This document shows positions 15,668 to 25,890 of a stretch of DNA of 64,000 nt, in pieces. Numbering within the stretch: the stretch's first letter is position 1; each line of letters begins with the position of its first letter. Made by a program: the position numbers and the translations under genes. The DNA is from Peribacillus frigoritolerans (GTDB taxonomy: Bacteria; Bacillota; Bacilli; Bacillales; Bacillaceae). The notes below the pieces were generated by a model that saw nothing but the letters and a program-made list of their open reading frames with translations, was not told the DNA's origin and did not search any database. The DNA is taken from the NCBI RefSeq assembly GCF_004358755.1, contig NZ_SMZY01000005.1, positions 62,001 to 126,000 of the forward strand. The letters are read 5' to 3'.

Positions 15668-16987
15668 ATGTTAAGCATGATCGGGTTAATCGGCGGTCTG
15701 GCATTATTAATTTTTTTAACAATGAAAGGCATGAACCTGCTTGTTGCAGGTCCATTATGTGCATTATTTGTTGCGGTTCTGAGCGGAATGCCGCTGTTTC
15801 CGCAGCTTGTAGGTGAAGGGGAAGCCAATTTCGTAGGAAATTATATGACAGGGTTCTCAAGCTTTGTTACTTCATGGTACTTAATGTTCCTGCTTGGAGC
15901 CATATTCGGTAAGGTAATGGAGGACAGCGGTGCAGCAGACAGCGTTTCCCAGTGGATCGTTTCCAAAATTGGGATGAAGCGCGCTGTTTTGGCCATTGTT
16001 ATTGCCTGTGCTGTACTGACATACGGAGGCGTAAGCTTATTCGTTGTAGCGTTCTCTGTGTATCCGATGGCAATCAGCTTATTCAGACAGGCTGACCTGC
16101 CCCGCCGTTTTATTCCGGCAGCACTTGCTTTTGGTTCTGTTACTTTTACGATGACTTCAGCTGGATCTCCTGAGATTCAAAACTGGATCCCAATTGAGTT
16201 TTTAGGCACAACTCCATATGCAGGCTGGGAAGTCAGCTTAATCGTTGCCATCTTCATGATGATTTTCGGCTACTGGTGGCTGAAACGAATGATCAGCAAA
16301 GCAGTGGGCAAAGGGGAAAGGTTTGAAGCGAGGGACAATGATCCTCAAAATGAAAATCGTGATTTGCCGAATCCGTTCCTTGGAATGCTTCCGCTGCTGG
16401 TCGTTCTTATCATCTCATTTATTTTCCATGATTCGTTAAAGCAGTCTGCTTTAATTATCGCTCTCCTTGGCGGTGTGATCGCGACTTATTTATTAAACAG
16501 AAAATATTTCAAATCGTTCTGGAACGCTGTTTCCGAAGGAACGATGGGTGCTCTTATAGCAATCGGAAACACAGCAGCTGTAGTAGGATTTGGCGGCGTT
16601 GCTAAAGCAGTGCCTGCATTTGAAGCCGCTGTCAATGCAATGACGAGCATCCCGGGCAGCCCTCTGATCGGCGGAGCCATCGCTGTCAGTGTTATTGCAG
16701 GTATAACAGGTTCATCTTCTGGCGGCCAGGCAATTGCCCTTCCATTACTTGCGCCTCACTATTTGGATATGGGTGTCAATGCGGAAGCACTTCACCGCAC
16801 AATCTCGATTTCTTCCGGAGCGCTTGATTCATTGCCGCACAATGGGTATGTTGTTACAACGGTCCGCGCAATTTGCGGAGAATCCCATCAGGCTGCGTAT
16901 GGTGCTGTGGGTGCATTAACCGTAATTGTTCCTGCATTAGGCACAATACTTGCAATCATCTTGTTCTCTCTTGGACTGGGAATTTAA
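15668..16987 (+). CDS. yxjC: GntP-family permease, probable 3-hydroxybutyrate uptake
   Basis: A 439-residue GntP/Ion-transporter-superfamily permease with 12-14 hydrophobic segments and no lesions. Conserved parts include LTYGGVSLFVVAFSVYPMA, the motif AGSPEIQNWIP and GITGSSSGGQAIALPLL. The neighbourhood (sco remnants before, 3-hydroxybutyrate dehydrogenase after) points to hydroxybutyrate or acetoacetate as substrate, as proposed for B. subtilis YxjC. The ATG lies 12 bp after the scoB stop with AGGGGG upstream. Confidence 0.87.
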   Translation: MLSMIGLIGGLALLIFLTMKGMNLLVAGPLCALFVAVLSGMPLFPQLVGEGEANFVGNYMTGFSSFVTSWYLMFLLGAIFGKVMEDSGAADSVSQWIVSKIGMKRAVLAIVIACAVLTYGGVSLFVVAFSVYPMAISLFRQADLPRRFIPAALAFGSVTFTMTSAGSPEIQNWIPIEFLGTTPYAGWEVSLIVAIFMMIFGYWWLKRMISKAVGKGERFEARDNDPQNENRDLPNPFLGMLPLLVVLIISFIFHDSLKQSALIIALLGGVIATYLLNRKYFKSFWNAVSEGTMGALIAIGNTAAVVGFGGVAKAVPAFEAAVNAMTSIPGSPLIGGAIAVSVIAGITGSSSGGQAIALPLLAPHYLDMGVNAEALHRTISISSGALDSLPHNGYVVTTVRAICGESHQAAYGAVGALTVIVPALGTILAIILFSLGLGI

Positions 16988-17005
16988 TACTGGAGGTTTA
17001 CTATT

Positions 17006-17782
17006 TTGGTAAAAGATCAGGTTGTTTTTATAACAGGAGCTGCGCAGGGCATTGGCTTTGAAATGGCAAAGGCTTTTGCAGAAAACGGAGCTAGAGTAGC
17101 CCTAACAGATTTAAACGAAGAAAAAGTGGCCGAAAGTGCCGAATCCTTGAAAGCCTCAGGGTATGAGGCGATCGGTATAAGATGCAATGTGACAAGTGAA
17201 GAAGATATTGCGGCAGCCATTTCGCAGACAGTAGAAGAATTTGGAACCATTCATATCTTAATGAATAATGCAGGACTTCAGCATGTCTCAATGATTGAAG
17301 ATTTCCCGACAGAAAAATTTGAGCTTCTTATCAATGTGATGCTTGTTGCACCATTTATTGCTACGAAACATGTTTTTCCAATCATGAAGAAGCAGAAATT
17401 CGGCAGAATCATCAATCTATCATCAATAAACGGTCTTGTCGGGTTCGCCGGAAAATCCGCCTACAACAGTGCCAAACATGGTGTGATTGGATTGACAAAA
17501 GTTGCAGCGCTTGAGGGTGCTGCAGACGGCATCACTGTTAATGCCATTTGTCCCGGTTACGTCGACACGCCGCTTGTCAGAAATCAGCTGAGTGATCTCG
17601 CAAAGACAAGAAACGTTCCTTTAGAAAGTGTTCTGGAGGAAGTCATCTATCCGCTTGTCCCGCAAAAAAGATTGCTTCAAGTGTCTGAAATTGCTGATTA
17701 TGCATTATTTTTGGCAAGTGAAAAAGCAAAAGGAGTGACTGGTCAGGCAGCTGTCATTGATGGCGGATACACGGTGCAGTGA
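17006..17782 (+). CDS. yxjF: 3-hydroxybutyrate dehydrogenase (SDR family)
   Basis: A 258-residue classical short-chain dehydrogenase oxidising 3-hydroxybutyrate to acetoacetate with NAD. The cofactor loop is TGAAQGIG (10-17), then NNAG (87-90). Catalytic residues are S140, Y153 and K157 (SAYNSAKHG). GLQHVS and the long C-terminal RNQLSDLAKTRNVP loop are characteristic of bacterial 3-hydroxybutyrate dehydrogenases. TTG start with GGAGG 9 nt upstream. It is the last gene of the sigma-54 operon and is intact, unlike scoAB. Confidence 0.92.
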   Translation: MVKDQVVFITGAAQGIGFEMAKAFAENGARVALTDLNEEKVAESAESLKASGYEAIGIRCNVTSEEDIAAAISQTVEEFGTIHILMNNAGLQHVSMIEDFPTEKFELLINVMLVAPFIATKHVFPIMKKQKFGRIINLSSINGLVGFAGKSAYNSAKHGVIGLTKVAALEGAADGITVNAICPGYVDTPLVRNQLSDLAKTRNVPLESVLEEVIYPLVPQKRLLQVSEIADYALFLASEKAKGVTGQAAVIDGGYTVQ

Positions 17783-17879
17783 TGAATGGTACTTATCGCT
17801 TATTCTAAAAACCGAAAAAACGTTCGGTCTAGTGAAAAAGTATGATAAATAGTTTCCTGAAAATTCCTTCTATTTAATC

Positions 17880-17936
17880 AAGCTTGTTTTACCTCCATTC
17901 ACATATAATGGAAGTAAAACAAGCTTCTATTTTTTC
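17880..17936 (+). terminator. Terminator of the ketone-body operon
   Basis: Long hairpin AAGCTTGTTTTAC / GTAAAACAAGCTT with inner CTCCATT / AATGGAA pairing, followed by CTATTTTTTC. It lies about 100 bp after the dehydrogenase. Confidence 0.85.
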
Positions 17937-18023
17937 ATAAATCTGTACAAGCAAAGAGAAGCTTAAATATCTTGTACCTGAAGTCGCGTGCCGAAATTAT
18001 TACGGCTTTAGGAAGGTGATCTT

Positions 18024-18347
18024 ATGCTGCAGACAGTAGTTGTGGCGTCATTGATTGGGGGGTTAATGGGTTTACTCGGTCATATTAAAAAGAAAGGAAG
18101 GATAGAAAAACCAAGAATGACGAAACGGTTTATCTACTTAGGATTCTGGGAAGATATCGCAATGGGAATGACAGCTTCAATCCTGCTTGTTTTATCTACA
18201 GAACCCTCATCCTCATTTCAGCTTGTCGTGCTTTCTATTATCGCTGGGTACAGCGGGGAAGCGGTATTAAGGAGTTTTGACTTTGTCAGACAGCAGCAGG
18301 ACAGCGCAGCGCAGCCAGAAAAAGACAATGAGCGTCAAGCAAAATAA
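18024..18347 (+). CDS. ytvB: YtvB-like small membrane protein
   Basis: A 107-residue protein with two or three hydrophobic segments: VVVASLIGGLMGLLGHI, IAMGMTASILLVLST and FQLVVLSIIAGYSGEAVLRS. A charged C-terminus (QPEKDNERQAK) follows. Position beside leuS and size agree with B. subtilis YtvB. Function unknown. A good site, GGAAGGTG, precedes the ATG. Confidence 0.75.
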   Translation: MLQTVVVASLIGGLMGLLGHIKKKGRIEKPRMTKRFIYLGFWEDIAMGMTASILLVLSTEPSSSFQLVVLSIIAGYSGEAVLRSFDFVRQQQDSAAQPEKDNERQAK

Positions 18348-18467
18348 TCTCCTGATGACAGCAAACTCACTTCTTACTCTCTCAACATCTTACACTTCTC
18401 ATTTCGCAGAAATTGAATATCTCTGCCGCCCATCATCTGATTTCCGCTTTTTTCTTTATTTAACAAC

Positions 18468-18496
18468 TTGCATCACGGTAACAATTTCTATAAAAT
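18468..18496 (+). promoter_or_regulatory. Candidate leuS promoter
   Basis: TTGCAT (18468-18473), a 17-bp spacer and TAAAAT (18491-18496), about 40 bp upstream of the T-box leader. Confidence 0.55.
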
Positions 18497-18529
18497 ATAA
18501 TATATAAAGGTATACGATATGAACGGAGA

Positions 18530-18770
18530 TAAGGAATAGTAGCAGACTATAGATGCTCAGAGAATTGACGGCAGGTGCGAGTCAATCATCTATTGTATGT
18601 GAACTCGCCTTTGAGTTACAGACGTCAACTGCAGTGCTGACTGCACAGTAATGTCTGTCGTGATCCACGTTACGGATGCTTAAGTGAGTGCCTATTGCTG
18701 GCGCTAAATTGGGTGGTACCGCGGGAAATCAAACCTCTCGTCCCTTATTGGGATGAGAGGTTTTTTTCTG
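18530..18770 (+). promoter_or_regulatory. T-box riboswitch (leucine) before leuS
   Basis: The T-box sequence TGGGTGGTACCGCG is at 18710-18723. It is followed by a strong terminator AAACCTCTCGTCCC / GGGATGAGAGGTTT (18731-18763) with seven T. The specifier is read as CTC at 18604-18606 (GAA-CTC-GCC context), a leucine codon matching the gene. Uncharged tRNA-Leu pairing with the T-box should favour the antiterminator and allow leuS expression. Confidence 0.95.
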
Positions 18771-18852
18771 TTGTGCGGTTTAATCCGGGGAACAGCCGTT
18801 CAGACTGAATACTAATAGCGAAGAGCAACGCACCAATTTGAGGAGGATCTAT

Positions 18853-21267
18853 ATGAGTTTTAAGCACGAAAAAGTTGAGAAAAAGTGGCAGAATTACTGG
18901 CTTGAAAATAAAACATTTAAAACAACAGAAGACGAAGGCAAACCGAAATTTTACGCGCTGGATATGTTTCCGTATCCATCAGGAGCAGGTTTGCATGTAG
19001 GACACCCTGAAGGCTTTACGGCAACAGACATTTTGTCCCGTGTAAAACGGATGCAGGGGTTCAACGTTCTTCATCCAATGGGCTGGGATGCATTCGGTCT
19101 TCCGGCTGAGCAGTACGCGCTTGACACAGGAAATGACCCTGCTGAATTTACAGCAAAAAATATTGATACGTTCCGCCGTCAAATTCAGAGTCTGGGCTTT
19201 TCTTATGACTGGGATCGTGAAATCAATACAACGGATCCTGAATATTACAAATGGACGCAGTGGATCTTCCTTCAACTATATAAAAAAGGATTGGCATATG
19301 TAGATGAAGTCGCTGTAAACTGGTGTCCTGCACTTGGAACGGTTTTGGCAAACGAAGAAATTATTGACGGCAAAAGTGAACGTGGAGGCCACCCTGTTGA
19401 GCGCCGTCCAATGAAACAATGGATGCTTAAAATTACTGCATATGCGGACAGATTAATTGAAGACTTGGAAGAAGTGGATTGGCCAGAGAGCATTAAAGAG
19501 ATGCAGCGCAATTGGATCGGCCGCTCAGAAGGTGCTCACGTTCATTTTGGCATTGACGGTCATGAACAGTCGTTCACTGTCTTCACTACCCGACCTGATA
19601 CTCTTTTCGGAGCAACATATGCCGTACTTGCACCTGAGCATGTGCTTGTAAAAGAGATTACAACTGAAGATCAGCAAGAAGCGGTTGCCGCTTATATCAA
19701 TAAAGTAAAAAGCAAAAGTGACCTTGAAAGAACAGATTTAGCTAAAGAAAAAACGGGTGTATTCACTGGCGCATATGCACTAAATCCCGCAAATGGCGAG
19801 AGAATGCCAATATGGATTGCCGATTATGTTTTAGTCAGCTACGGAACAGGAGCTATTATGGCGGTTCCGGCTCATGATGAAAGAGACTATGAATTTGCAA
19901 AAACATTCGATCTGCCTATTAAAGAAGTAGTAGAAGGCGGAAATGTTGAGAATGAAGCTTACACAGGTGATGGACTTCATGTAAACTCTGACTTCCTTAA
20001 TGGCTTAAATAAACAAGACGGCATTGAAAATATGATTAACTGGCTTGAAACAAATAAAAAAGGCGAAAAGAAAATCACATATCGTCTCCGCGACTGGCTT
20101 TTCTCCCGTCAGCGCTACTGGGGTGAGCCGATTCCGATCATACATTGGGAAGACGGCACAATGTCTGCGGTACCTGAAGATCAGCTTCCGTTAACATTGC
20201 CGAAAACAACAGAAATCCGCCCATCCGGTACAGGCGAATCACCGCTTGCCGTGATTGAAGAATGGGTGAATGTGACAGATCCTGAAACAGGCAAAAAAGG
20301 CAGACGCGAAACAAATACAATGCCTCAATGGGCCGGCAGCTGCTGGTACTACTTGCGCTATATTGATCCAAAAAATTCAGATCATCTTGCAGACCCGGAA
20401 AAAATTAAAAAGTGGCTTCCTGTTGATACGTACATCGGCGGAGCCGAGCATGCTGTTCTTCACTTGCTGTACGCAAGATTTTGGCATAAGGTTTTATTTG
20501 ACCTTGGAATTGTGCCGACAAAAGAGCCATTCCAAAAGTTGTTCAACCAGGGAATGATTCTTGGCGAAAACAATGAAAAAATGAGTAAATCTAAAGGAAA
20601 TGTTGTAAATCCGGATGACATTGTAGCAAGTCACGGAGCAGATACTTTACGTTTATACGAAATGTTCATGGGGCCGCTTGAAGCCTCAATTGCTTGGTCT
20701 GAAAAAGGGTTAGACGGAGCACGCCGTTTCTTGGATCGTGTGTGGCGTTTATTCATTGAAGATAACGGGGCATTAAGTCCAAAAGTGACAGATGACATGT
20801 CTGACAGCTTAGAGCGTGTCTACCATCAAACAGTTAAAAAAGTAACGGAAGATTACGAGGGCTTGCGATTTAACACAGCTATTTCTCAATTGATGGTCTT
20901 CATCAACGAAGCATACAAAGCAACTGTACTTCCAAAAGTCTACGTGGAAGGATTTGTGAAATTATTGTCTCCGGTTGCTCCGCATCTTGCTGAGGAATTA
21001 TGGGAAAAGCTTGGACATGAAGGAACGATTTCCTATGAAACATGGCCTGCTTATGACGAAGGCAAATTAGTTGAAGATGAAGTTGAAATTGTCGTTCAGG
21101 TTAACGGCAAACTAAAGGCAAAATTACATGTTCCAAAAGATGCAACACGGGAGGAAATGCAGGAAATTGCCCTTTCTGATGCTGCAGTTAAAGAACAAGT
21201 AGACGGCAAGACTGTCCGTAAAATCATTGCGGTGCCAGGAAAGCTGGTAAACATCGTAGCAAACTAG
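18853..21267 (+). CDS. leuS: Leucyl-tRNA synthetase
   Basis: An 804-residue class Ia aminoacyl-tRNA synthetase that charges tRNA-Leu in the cytoplasm. The HIGH motif appears as HVGH (48-51) in [14 protein letters not shown], and KMSKS is at 576-580. The editing domain contains [13 protein letters not shown] and AVPAHDERD. The frame is open 15 bp further upstream, but AGGAGGATCTAT places the start at ATG 18853. Expression is controlled by the T-box leader. Confidence 0.98.
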   Translation: MSFKHEKVEKKWQNYWLENKTFKTTEDEGKPKFYALDMFPYPSGAGLHVGHPEGFTATDILSRVKRMQGFNVLHPMGWDAFGLPAEQYALDTGNDPAEFTAKNIDTFRRQIQSLGFSYDWDREINTTDPEYYKWTQWIFLQLYKKGLAYVDEVAVNWCPALGTVLANEEIIDGKSERGGHPVERRPMKQWMLKITAYADRLIEDLEEVDWPESIKEMQRNWIGRSEGAHVHFGIDGHEQSFTVFTTRPDTLFGATYAVLAPEHVLVKEITTEDQQEAVAAYINKVKSKSDLERTDLAKEKTGVFTGAYALNPANGERMPIWIADYVLVSYGTGAIMAVPAHDERDYEFAKTFDLPIKEVVEGGNVENEAYTGDGLHVNSDFLNGLNKQDGIENMINWLETNKKGEKKITYRLRDWLFSRQRYWGEPIPIIHWEDGTMSAVPEDQLPLTLPKTTEIRPSGTGESPLAVIEEWVNVTDPETGKKGRRETNTMPQWAGSCWYYLRYIDPKNSDHLADPEKIKKWLPVDTYIGGAEHAVLHLLYARFWHKVLFDLGIVPTKEPFQKLFNQGMILGENNEKMSKSKGNVVNPDDIVASHGADTLRLYEMFMGPLEASIAWSEKGLDGARRFLDRVWRLFIEDNGALSPKVTDDMSDSLERVYHQTVKKVTEDYEGLRFNTAISQLMVFINEAYKATVLPKVYVEGFVKLLSPVAPHLAEELWEKLGHEGTISYETWPAYDEGKLVEDEVEIVVQVNGKLKAKLHVPKDATREEMQEIALSDAAVKEQVDGKTVRKIIAVPGKLVNIVAN

Positions 21268-21480
21268 AAAAGCGGAACCGACTGTTCAGACCCGACAGAC
21301 AGATAAGGATTCGGCAGAAAAGGCGCTTTTTGCCTTTGCTGGCGGATCCGTTCTGGCCGAGGGGCTAGGAGGTGTAGCTGGACAATGAGAAAAGCGGAAC
21401 CGACTGTTCAGCACAGGCAGGCAGAGTAAGAATTCCCCCGAAAGTCTGGGTTTGACTGACCGAGCATTTAGAAGGCGGTT
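21268..21480. repeat. Dispersed repeat element, two partial copies
   Basis: AGAAAAGCGGAACCGACTG occurs at about 21266 and again at about 21391. Between the copies is a segment containing GGCGGATCCGTTCTGGCCGAG and AGGAGGTGTAGCTGGACAAT. The same blocks occur in reverse at 31.6 kb and in part at 25.8 kb. No coding function. Confidence 0.85.
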
Positions 21481-21500
21481 TAACATTTAAAAAAACAGTT

Positions 21501-21529
21501 GCAGGCGCTGATGCAGTGCCTGCTTTTTT
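21501..21529 (+). terminator. Terminator downstream of leuS
   Basis: GCAGGCGCTG / CAGTGCCTGC, 10 bp with one wobble, then TTTTTT. It lies beyond the repeat element, so leuS transcripts should include the repeats. Confidence 0.85.
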
Positions 21530-21618
21530 GTTATCGCAGGATAGATGTCTTAAACTGGTATGACCTCATGCCGCTTTGGTATAATAATCTCATCTGCTAG
21601 TGAAAGGGAGTAATCTAA

Positions 21619-21933
21619 ATGAAAGAAATTTCGACAGAAGCATTACATAAGAAACTTAAAAGCGGCGAAACATTGAATCTTGTAGATGTGCGCGAGGATG
21701 ACGAAGTAGAAGAAGGCATGATACCAGAAGCAAAACACATTCGAATGGGAGAAATCCCTGAAAAGCTCGATGCTTTTGATAAAGAGAAAGAATATATCAT
21801 TATCTGCCGCTCAGGCGGACGCAGCGGAAATGTCTGCGCATACCTTGAGGACCAAGGCTATAAGGTTACAAATATGGCCGGCGGCATGCTTGACTGGAAG
21901 GGCGATACTAAACGCAAAAGTGAATTAGGTTAA
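21619..21933 (+). CDS. ytwF: YtwF, single-domain rhodanese
   Basis: A 104-residue rhodanese-like sulfurtransferase. The active loop is CRSGGRSG with catalytic C63. The domain starts ISTEALHKKLKSGETLNLVDVRE and contains the usual IPEAKHIRMGEIP strand. It carries persulfide sulfur, but the acceptor is unknown. Located downstream of leuS as in B. subtilis. GAAAGGGAG precedes the ATG. Confidence 0.9.
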   Translation: MKEISTEALHKKLKSGETLNLVDVREDDEVEEGMIPEAKHIRMGEIPEKLDAFDKEKEYIIICRSGGRSGNVCAYLEDQGYKVTNMAGGMLDWKGDTKRKSELG

Positions 21934-21945
21934 AGTTAAGGTAGG

Positions 21946-21974
21946 ATCCCTGTTCAGAACAGGGATTTTTTTTA
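21946..21974 (+). terminator. Terminator of ytwF
   Basis: ATCCCTGTTC / GAACAGGGAT followed by eight T. Confidence 0.88.
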
Positions 21975-22058
21975 TTGTTTCGGCATTTGTTGAGAAGGGA
22001 TTGTTAGGACTCGCGTTCTGGAATAAGAGCCGCCAATTTGGGAGCGTAAGTTTATAGG

Positions 22059-22170
22059 TTACTTGCCAGATTCGTATTTTTACTTGCCGGAATAGCTTCT
22101 TTACTGGCGAAAACTGGAGAAATACTTTCCGTACTGGAGGAATTACTAACTTTTTTCCATATTACTCCCA
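22059..22170. repeat. Degenerate 21-bp tandem repeats
   Basis: TTACTTGCC-type cores start at 22059, 22080, 22101, 22122 (ATACTTTCC) and 22143 (TTACTAAC), each 21 bp apart. A related TTACTCCCA lies at 22162, slightly out of step. The repeats diverge towards the right. They occupy the otherwise empty 21975-22273 gap. Confidence 0.8.
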
Positions 22171-22273
22171 GTGTAACGGATTAGGTTGTTCAGCATTTAA
22201 ACCAACCAAACAATGAAAACGCTATCATAATCTTAGAGCAGCCAAAATACAATAAAATAAGGAGGGATGTGAT

Positions 22274-22513
22274 ATGTCTGAATATCACAAGCTTGATGTA
22301 ACGGACCGGGTGCTTGCAAGGCTCCATGGGGATTTCATGGAATTGTACATTGGAAAGGAGTATATCGGGAAGCTTGTCATAACTTCTGAGGGACGGGAAT
22401 ATGAATTAGAAAGCGGATTTGTTGTGGAAGAGGACAGGTTTTACCGGATTTATGAACGAAATTGCGAGCTTCAGCAGCAATATGCAGAAGGGTATGATAT
22501 GGGATGGTGTTAA
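22274..22513 (+). CDS. Small conserved protein upstream of cse60
   Basis: A 79-residue soluble protein: MSEYHKLDVTDRVLARLHGD, then short beta-type segments (MELYIGKEYIGKLVI), ending YAEGYDMGWC. The pattern looks like a small beta-barrel, perhaps the DUF2553/YusG family, but I am not certain. AGGAGGGATGTGAT precedes the ATG. The stop codon is directly followed by the ATG of cse60, so the pair is an operon, possibly sporulation-linked. Confidence 0.7.
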   Translation: MSEYHKLDVTDRVLARLHGDFMELYIGKEYIGKLVITSEGREYELESGFVVEEDRFYRIYERNCELQQQYAEGYDMGWC

Positions 22514-22696
22514 ATGTACAAGGTAGCCGTTTTTGATAAAGAGCATGAAAAAGATCTTGAACGTGAAATTAACCACTTTTTAAAATCAATCTCAGACGAA
22601 CAGCTTGTGGATATTAAGTACAACGTGGCGGCTGCCTGCAATGAAGATGGCGAGCAGCTTTATTGTTTTTCAGCGTTAGTCTTATATAGAACTTAA
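22514..22696 (+). CDS. cse60: Cse60-family sporulation protein
   Basis: A 60-residue protein matching the Spore_Cse60 pattern: MYKVAVFDKEHEKDLEREIN, VDIKYNVAA and the ending YCFSALVLYRT. In B. subtilis cse60 is a sigma-E-controlled sporulation gene of unknown biochemical role. The start directly abuts the previous stop, so translation is probably coupled. Confidence 0.82.
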   Translation: MYKVAVFDKEHEKDLEREINHFLKSISDEQLVDIKYNVAAACNEDGEQLYCFSALVLYRT

Positions 22697-22733
22697 AAAA
22701 AGGAAGCAGCTACAGGATAGCCGCTTCCTTTAC
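22697..22733. terminator. Bidirectional terminator cse60 / ytfP
   Basis: AAAGGAAGC / GCTTCCTTT hairpin with A- and T-rich flanks between the convergent genes. It overlaps the ytfP stop. Confidence 0.75.
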
Positions 22734-23987
22734 ATATTCTGCGGCATTTTTGCCGGCGAGTCTGCCTGTAACGAGCGCAGACGTAATGTTGTACCCTCCG
22801 GTGTATCCATGGATATCAAGAATTTCTCCGCAAAAGTAGAGACCATTCATCAATTTGGAAGCCATTTGTTTTGGATGTATTTCTTTAACGGATACACCTC
22901 CGCCAGTCACGAATGCTTTATCAATGGACAATGTTCCATGCACGTTAAACTGGAACTGCTTGCAGTCTCCTGTAAAACCGCGCAATTTCTCCATGGATAA
23001 GTTCGCAAATGTCACTTGCTGATCAATTCCGTTCCGCTCCAATAAAAAGTGAAGATAACGTTCAGACAAAAAGCCTTTTAATACATTTTTAACGGCCTTT
23101 TTAGGTTCTGCTTTTAACAGCTTCACTGTTTGCTGGAACAATTCTTCTGCATTTACATCAGGGAAAGAATCGATGCTCATCTGAATCGAAGTTGATTTAA
23201 ACTTTTTCATAGCTTTTACCACATACTGACTGCAGCGCAGAACAGCAGGTCCTGAGATGCCAAAGTGGGTGAAAATCATGTCCATTTGGTGGGTCTTAAT
23301 GACTTTGCCTTTAGGATTCAGGACACTTAATGCAACATTTCTGAGCGACAGCCCCTGCAATGTTTTTTCCTGAATGAACGGCTCATTTGAAGTAATCGGA
23401 ACTTCTGTCGGAAAAAGCTCTGTAATGGTATGGCCGGCTTTTTCAGCCCATGCATAGCCATCCCCCGTGCTTCCTGTGTGGGGGACACTTTTGCCGCCAA
23501 CTGCAATGACCACAGCGTTTGTGCTGATGTATTCTCCATTCTTTAAAAGAACTCCCGCAGCTTTTCCTTCTTTATAATCCACTGTTTCAACAGGTTCATT
23601 TGTCCGTATCGTCACATGAAGTTTTTTCAGCTGATTAAGCAGCGCATCTACAACAGATTGAGCCTTATCTGTTACAGGAAACATTCTGCCGTGATCTTCT
23701 TCTTTAAGCTGTATGCCAAGCTTTTCAAAAAAACGAATGATATCTTCATTGCTGAATTCTGAAAAAGCACTATATAAAAAACGTCCATTTCCCGGGATAT
23801 GCTTTACAATTTCATCGATTGGCAGCCGGTTCGTTACATTGCAGCGTCCCCCGCCGGAAATGGCGAGCTTTCTTCCCAGCTTATTTCCTTTATCCAGCAG
23901 GAGTACATCAGCACCTTGTTCGCCGGCCGCAATTGCCGCCATCAAACCAGAAGGGCCGCCTCCGATAATGATCACATCATATTTCAT
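22710..23987 (-). CDS. ytfP: YtfP-like FAD-dependent oxidoreductase (HI0933 family)
   Basis: A 425-residue flavoprotein of the HI0933/YhiN family. The N-terminal dinucleotide fold has [21 protein letters not shown] and the family mark [11 protein letters not shown] near 45. Another conserved part, [19 protein letters not shown], lies mid-protein. The C-terminus has the FAD-binding [19 protein letters not shown]. The substrate is unknown for the family. The gene is divergent from ytgP. Confidence 0.9.
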   Translation of the reverse strand: MKYDVIIIGGGPSGLMAAIAAGEQGADVLLLDKGNKLGRKLAISGGGRCNVTNRLPIDEIVKHIPGNGRFLYSAFSEFSNEDIIRFFEKLGIQLKEEDHGRMFPVTDKAQSVVDALLNQLKKLHVTIRTNEPVETVDYKEGKAAGVLLKNGEYISTNAVVIAVGGKSVPHTGSTGDGYAWAEKAGHTITELFPTEVPITSNEPFIQEKTLQGLSLRNVALSVLNPKGKVIKTHQMDMIFTHFGISGPAVLRCSQYVVKAMKKFKSTSIQMSIDSFPDVNAEELFQQTVKLLKAEPKKAVKNVLKGFLSERYLHFLLERNGIDQQVTFANLSMEKLRGFTGDCKQFQFNVHGTLSIDKAFVTGGGVSVKEIHPKQMASKLMNGLYFCGEILDIHGYTGGYNITSALVTGRLAGKNAAEYVKEAAIL

Positions 23988-24170
23988 TTGTTCACAACCT
24001 TTTTCTTTCTAAAAACCTTATTTCCTATCTTATTATAGCTGAATCTGGAAGAAATCAAAATACGGCCATTTTATTATCGGTTGAGCTGTGCACAAACATT
24101 ATTGTTATGGCGGTTTCTTGTGTTAAAATAGAAAAGTTGAATCTTCAGAGAGAAATTGGTGATTTCATAA

Positions 24171-25793
24171 ATGTCGAATAAATTATTAAGAGGAACGTTA
24201 GTATTAACGCTCGGCACCTATATATCGAGATTATTAGGGATGATTTACATTATTCCATTTTACGCGCTTGTCGGAAAGGACGGCGGTGCATTATATCAAA
24301 TAGGATATGCCCAGTACGCCGTATTCCTTGGAATTGCGACAATGGGTTTTCCCCAGGCGGTATCAAAATTTGTCTCCAAGTATAATTCCATCGGAGATTA
24401 CGCTACCAGCAGGAAAATGTTCAGAGTCGGCATTTCCGTTATGTTTGGAACAGGAGTTTTAGCTTTTGCCATTCTCTACTTTTTGGCTCCGTTTTTGGCT
24501 GAAAGCTCGCTTGGTCAGAGAGAGCTTGGAAATACCACGATAGATGATGCCGTTCTGGTTATTCGAATGGTCAGTCTTGCACTGATTGTTGTTCCGATCA
24601 TGAGTTTAATCAGGGGATTCTTTCAAGGCCATCAATCTATGGGACCGACTGCTGTATCCCAAGTTATTGAGCAAATTGTAAGAATTGCTTTCTTGCTCGC
24701 TTCAACATACCTGGTTTTAAAAGTGTTTAACGGAACGCTTGTCACTGCTGTCGGGTATTCTACATTTGCTGCATTTGTAGGAGCAATAGGCGGGCTGCTG
24801 GTCTTATTTGTTTATTGGCAAAAACGCAAACATACACTTGATGCATTGAGGGAAAATGCTGTAGCGTCTGCTGACATGCCGGCCGGCCGGATGTTCAAGG
24901 AGCTTTTCTCCTATGCCGGCCCGTTTGTTTTTGTTGGACTTGCTATTCCTTTATATACGTACATCGATACAAATACCTTTAATAAGGCAATGGTGGCAGG
25001 CGGATTTGAAAAAATTTCAACGGATATCTTTTCAATTGTCACTTTATACTTGCCTAAACTGGTAATGATTCCTGTTTCACTTGCAACTGCTTTTGGTCTT
25101 ACACTTGTTCCTACCATCACAAAGTCATTTACGAATAAAAACATGACGCTTGTGAACCGGCAGATTGACCAGGCATTTCAGATTATCATTTTTCTGACAC
25201 TGCCTGCGATTGTCGGCCTTGTGATACTTGCTGAGCCTGCTTATATGGTGTTTTATGAAAATGACCCGGATGGGCCTGGTCTACTCAGATGGTTTGCTCC
25301 CGTAGCCCTTCTGTTTTCATTTTTCACTGTTACAGCGGCTGTTCTTCAAGGAATTAACAAGCAGAAGCTTGCAGTCATATCACTTGCGTTCGGATTGATC
25401 ATTAAGCTTGCAGTAAATGCACCGCTGATTGAAGCATATCAGGGCCTGGGTTCGATATTGGCCACTGCACTCGGATTTGGTGCATCTATTATATATAGTT
25501 TTGCCATGATTCACCGTCACGCCGGCTATTCCTTTAAACTGCTTTTTAAACGGACGGTTTTTATAGCGATTCTCACAGCCTTTATGGCACTTGTAGTTTC
25601 CGTATCTCAATCGATCTTGTCCATTTTCATAGATTATGCAGATGGCAAGATGCAATCTGTTATTATCCTGTTGATTTCAATAGGTCTTGGAGCGGCAGCC
25701 TATTTGTATGCTGCACACCGTTCACACTTGCTTGAAAAACTTCTGGGAAATCGTTTTTCATTTTTAAATCGAAAGAAGAAGGCTGCTGAATAA
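24171..25793 (+). CDS. ytgP: YtgP/MurJ-type lipid II flippase (MVF/MATE-like)
   Basis: A 540-residue polytopic membrane protein with about 14 helices of the polysaccharide-transporter/MurJ group. The N-terminus LLRGTLVLTLGTYISRLLGM is typical, followed by the QIGYAQYAVFLGIATMGFPQAVSKFVSKY region. B. subtilis YtgP is one of two lipid II flippases for peptidoglycan precursors. Related SpoVB-type proteins work in sporulation, but synteny with ytfP and ytzG favours YtgP. ATG start, weak TTGGTG ribosome site. Confidence 0.88.
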   Translation: MSNKLLRGTLVLTLGTYISRLLGMIYIIPFYALVGKDGGALYQIGYAQYAVFLGIATMGFPQAVSKFVSKYNSIGDYATSRKMFRVGISVMFGTGVLAFAILYFLAPFLAESSLGQRELGNTTIDDAVLVIRMVSLALIVVPIMSLIRGFFQGHQSMGPTAVSQVIEQIVRIAFLLASTYLVLKVFNGTLVTAVGYSTFAAFVGAIGGLLVLFVYWQKRKHTLDALRENAVASADMPAGRMFKELFSYAGPFVFVGLAIPLYTYIDTNTFNKAMVAGGFEKISTDIFSIVTLYLPKLVMIPVSLATAFGLTLVPTITKSFTNKNMTLVNRQIDQAFQIIIFLTLPAIVGLVILAEPAYMVFYENDPDGPGLLRWFAPVALLFSFFTVTAAVLQGINKQKLAVISLAFGLIIKLAVNAPLIEAYQGLGSILATALGFGASIIYSFAMIHRHAGYSFKLLFKRTVFIAILTAFMALVVSVSQSILSIFIDYADGKMQSVIILLISIGLGAAAYLYAAHRSHLLEKLLGNRFSFLNRKKKAAE

Positions 25794-25805
25794 AGAAAGT
25801 ATAAA

Positions 25806-25876
25806 ATTTTGTGCTTCGATGGCGAGTGGATCCGTTCTGTCATGCCTGAGCTAATCGGGCGCTTGCGCTTTTCTTA
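25806..25876. repeat. Partial copy of the dispersed repeat
   Basis: It contains a GGATCCGTTCTG block and GAGCTAATCGGGCGCTTGCG followed by CTTTTCTT, related to the elements at 21.3 and 31.6 kb. It lies directly before the rsuA-type gene. Confidence 0.65.
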
Positions 25877-25890
25877 ATAGGAGGATCTTA

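Noticed and set aside
18530-18770. Small open frames in the leuS leader
   Set aside because: The stretch is a T-box riboswitch with conserved T-box and terminator.
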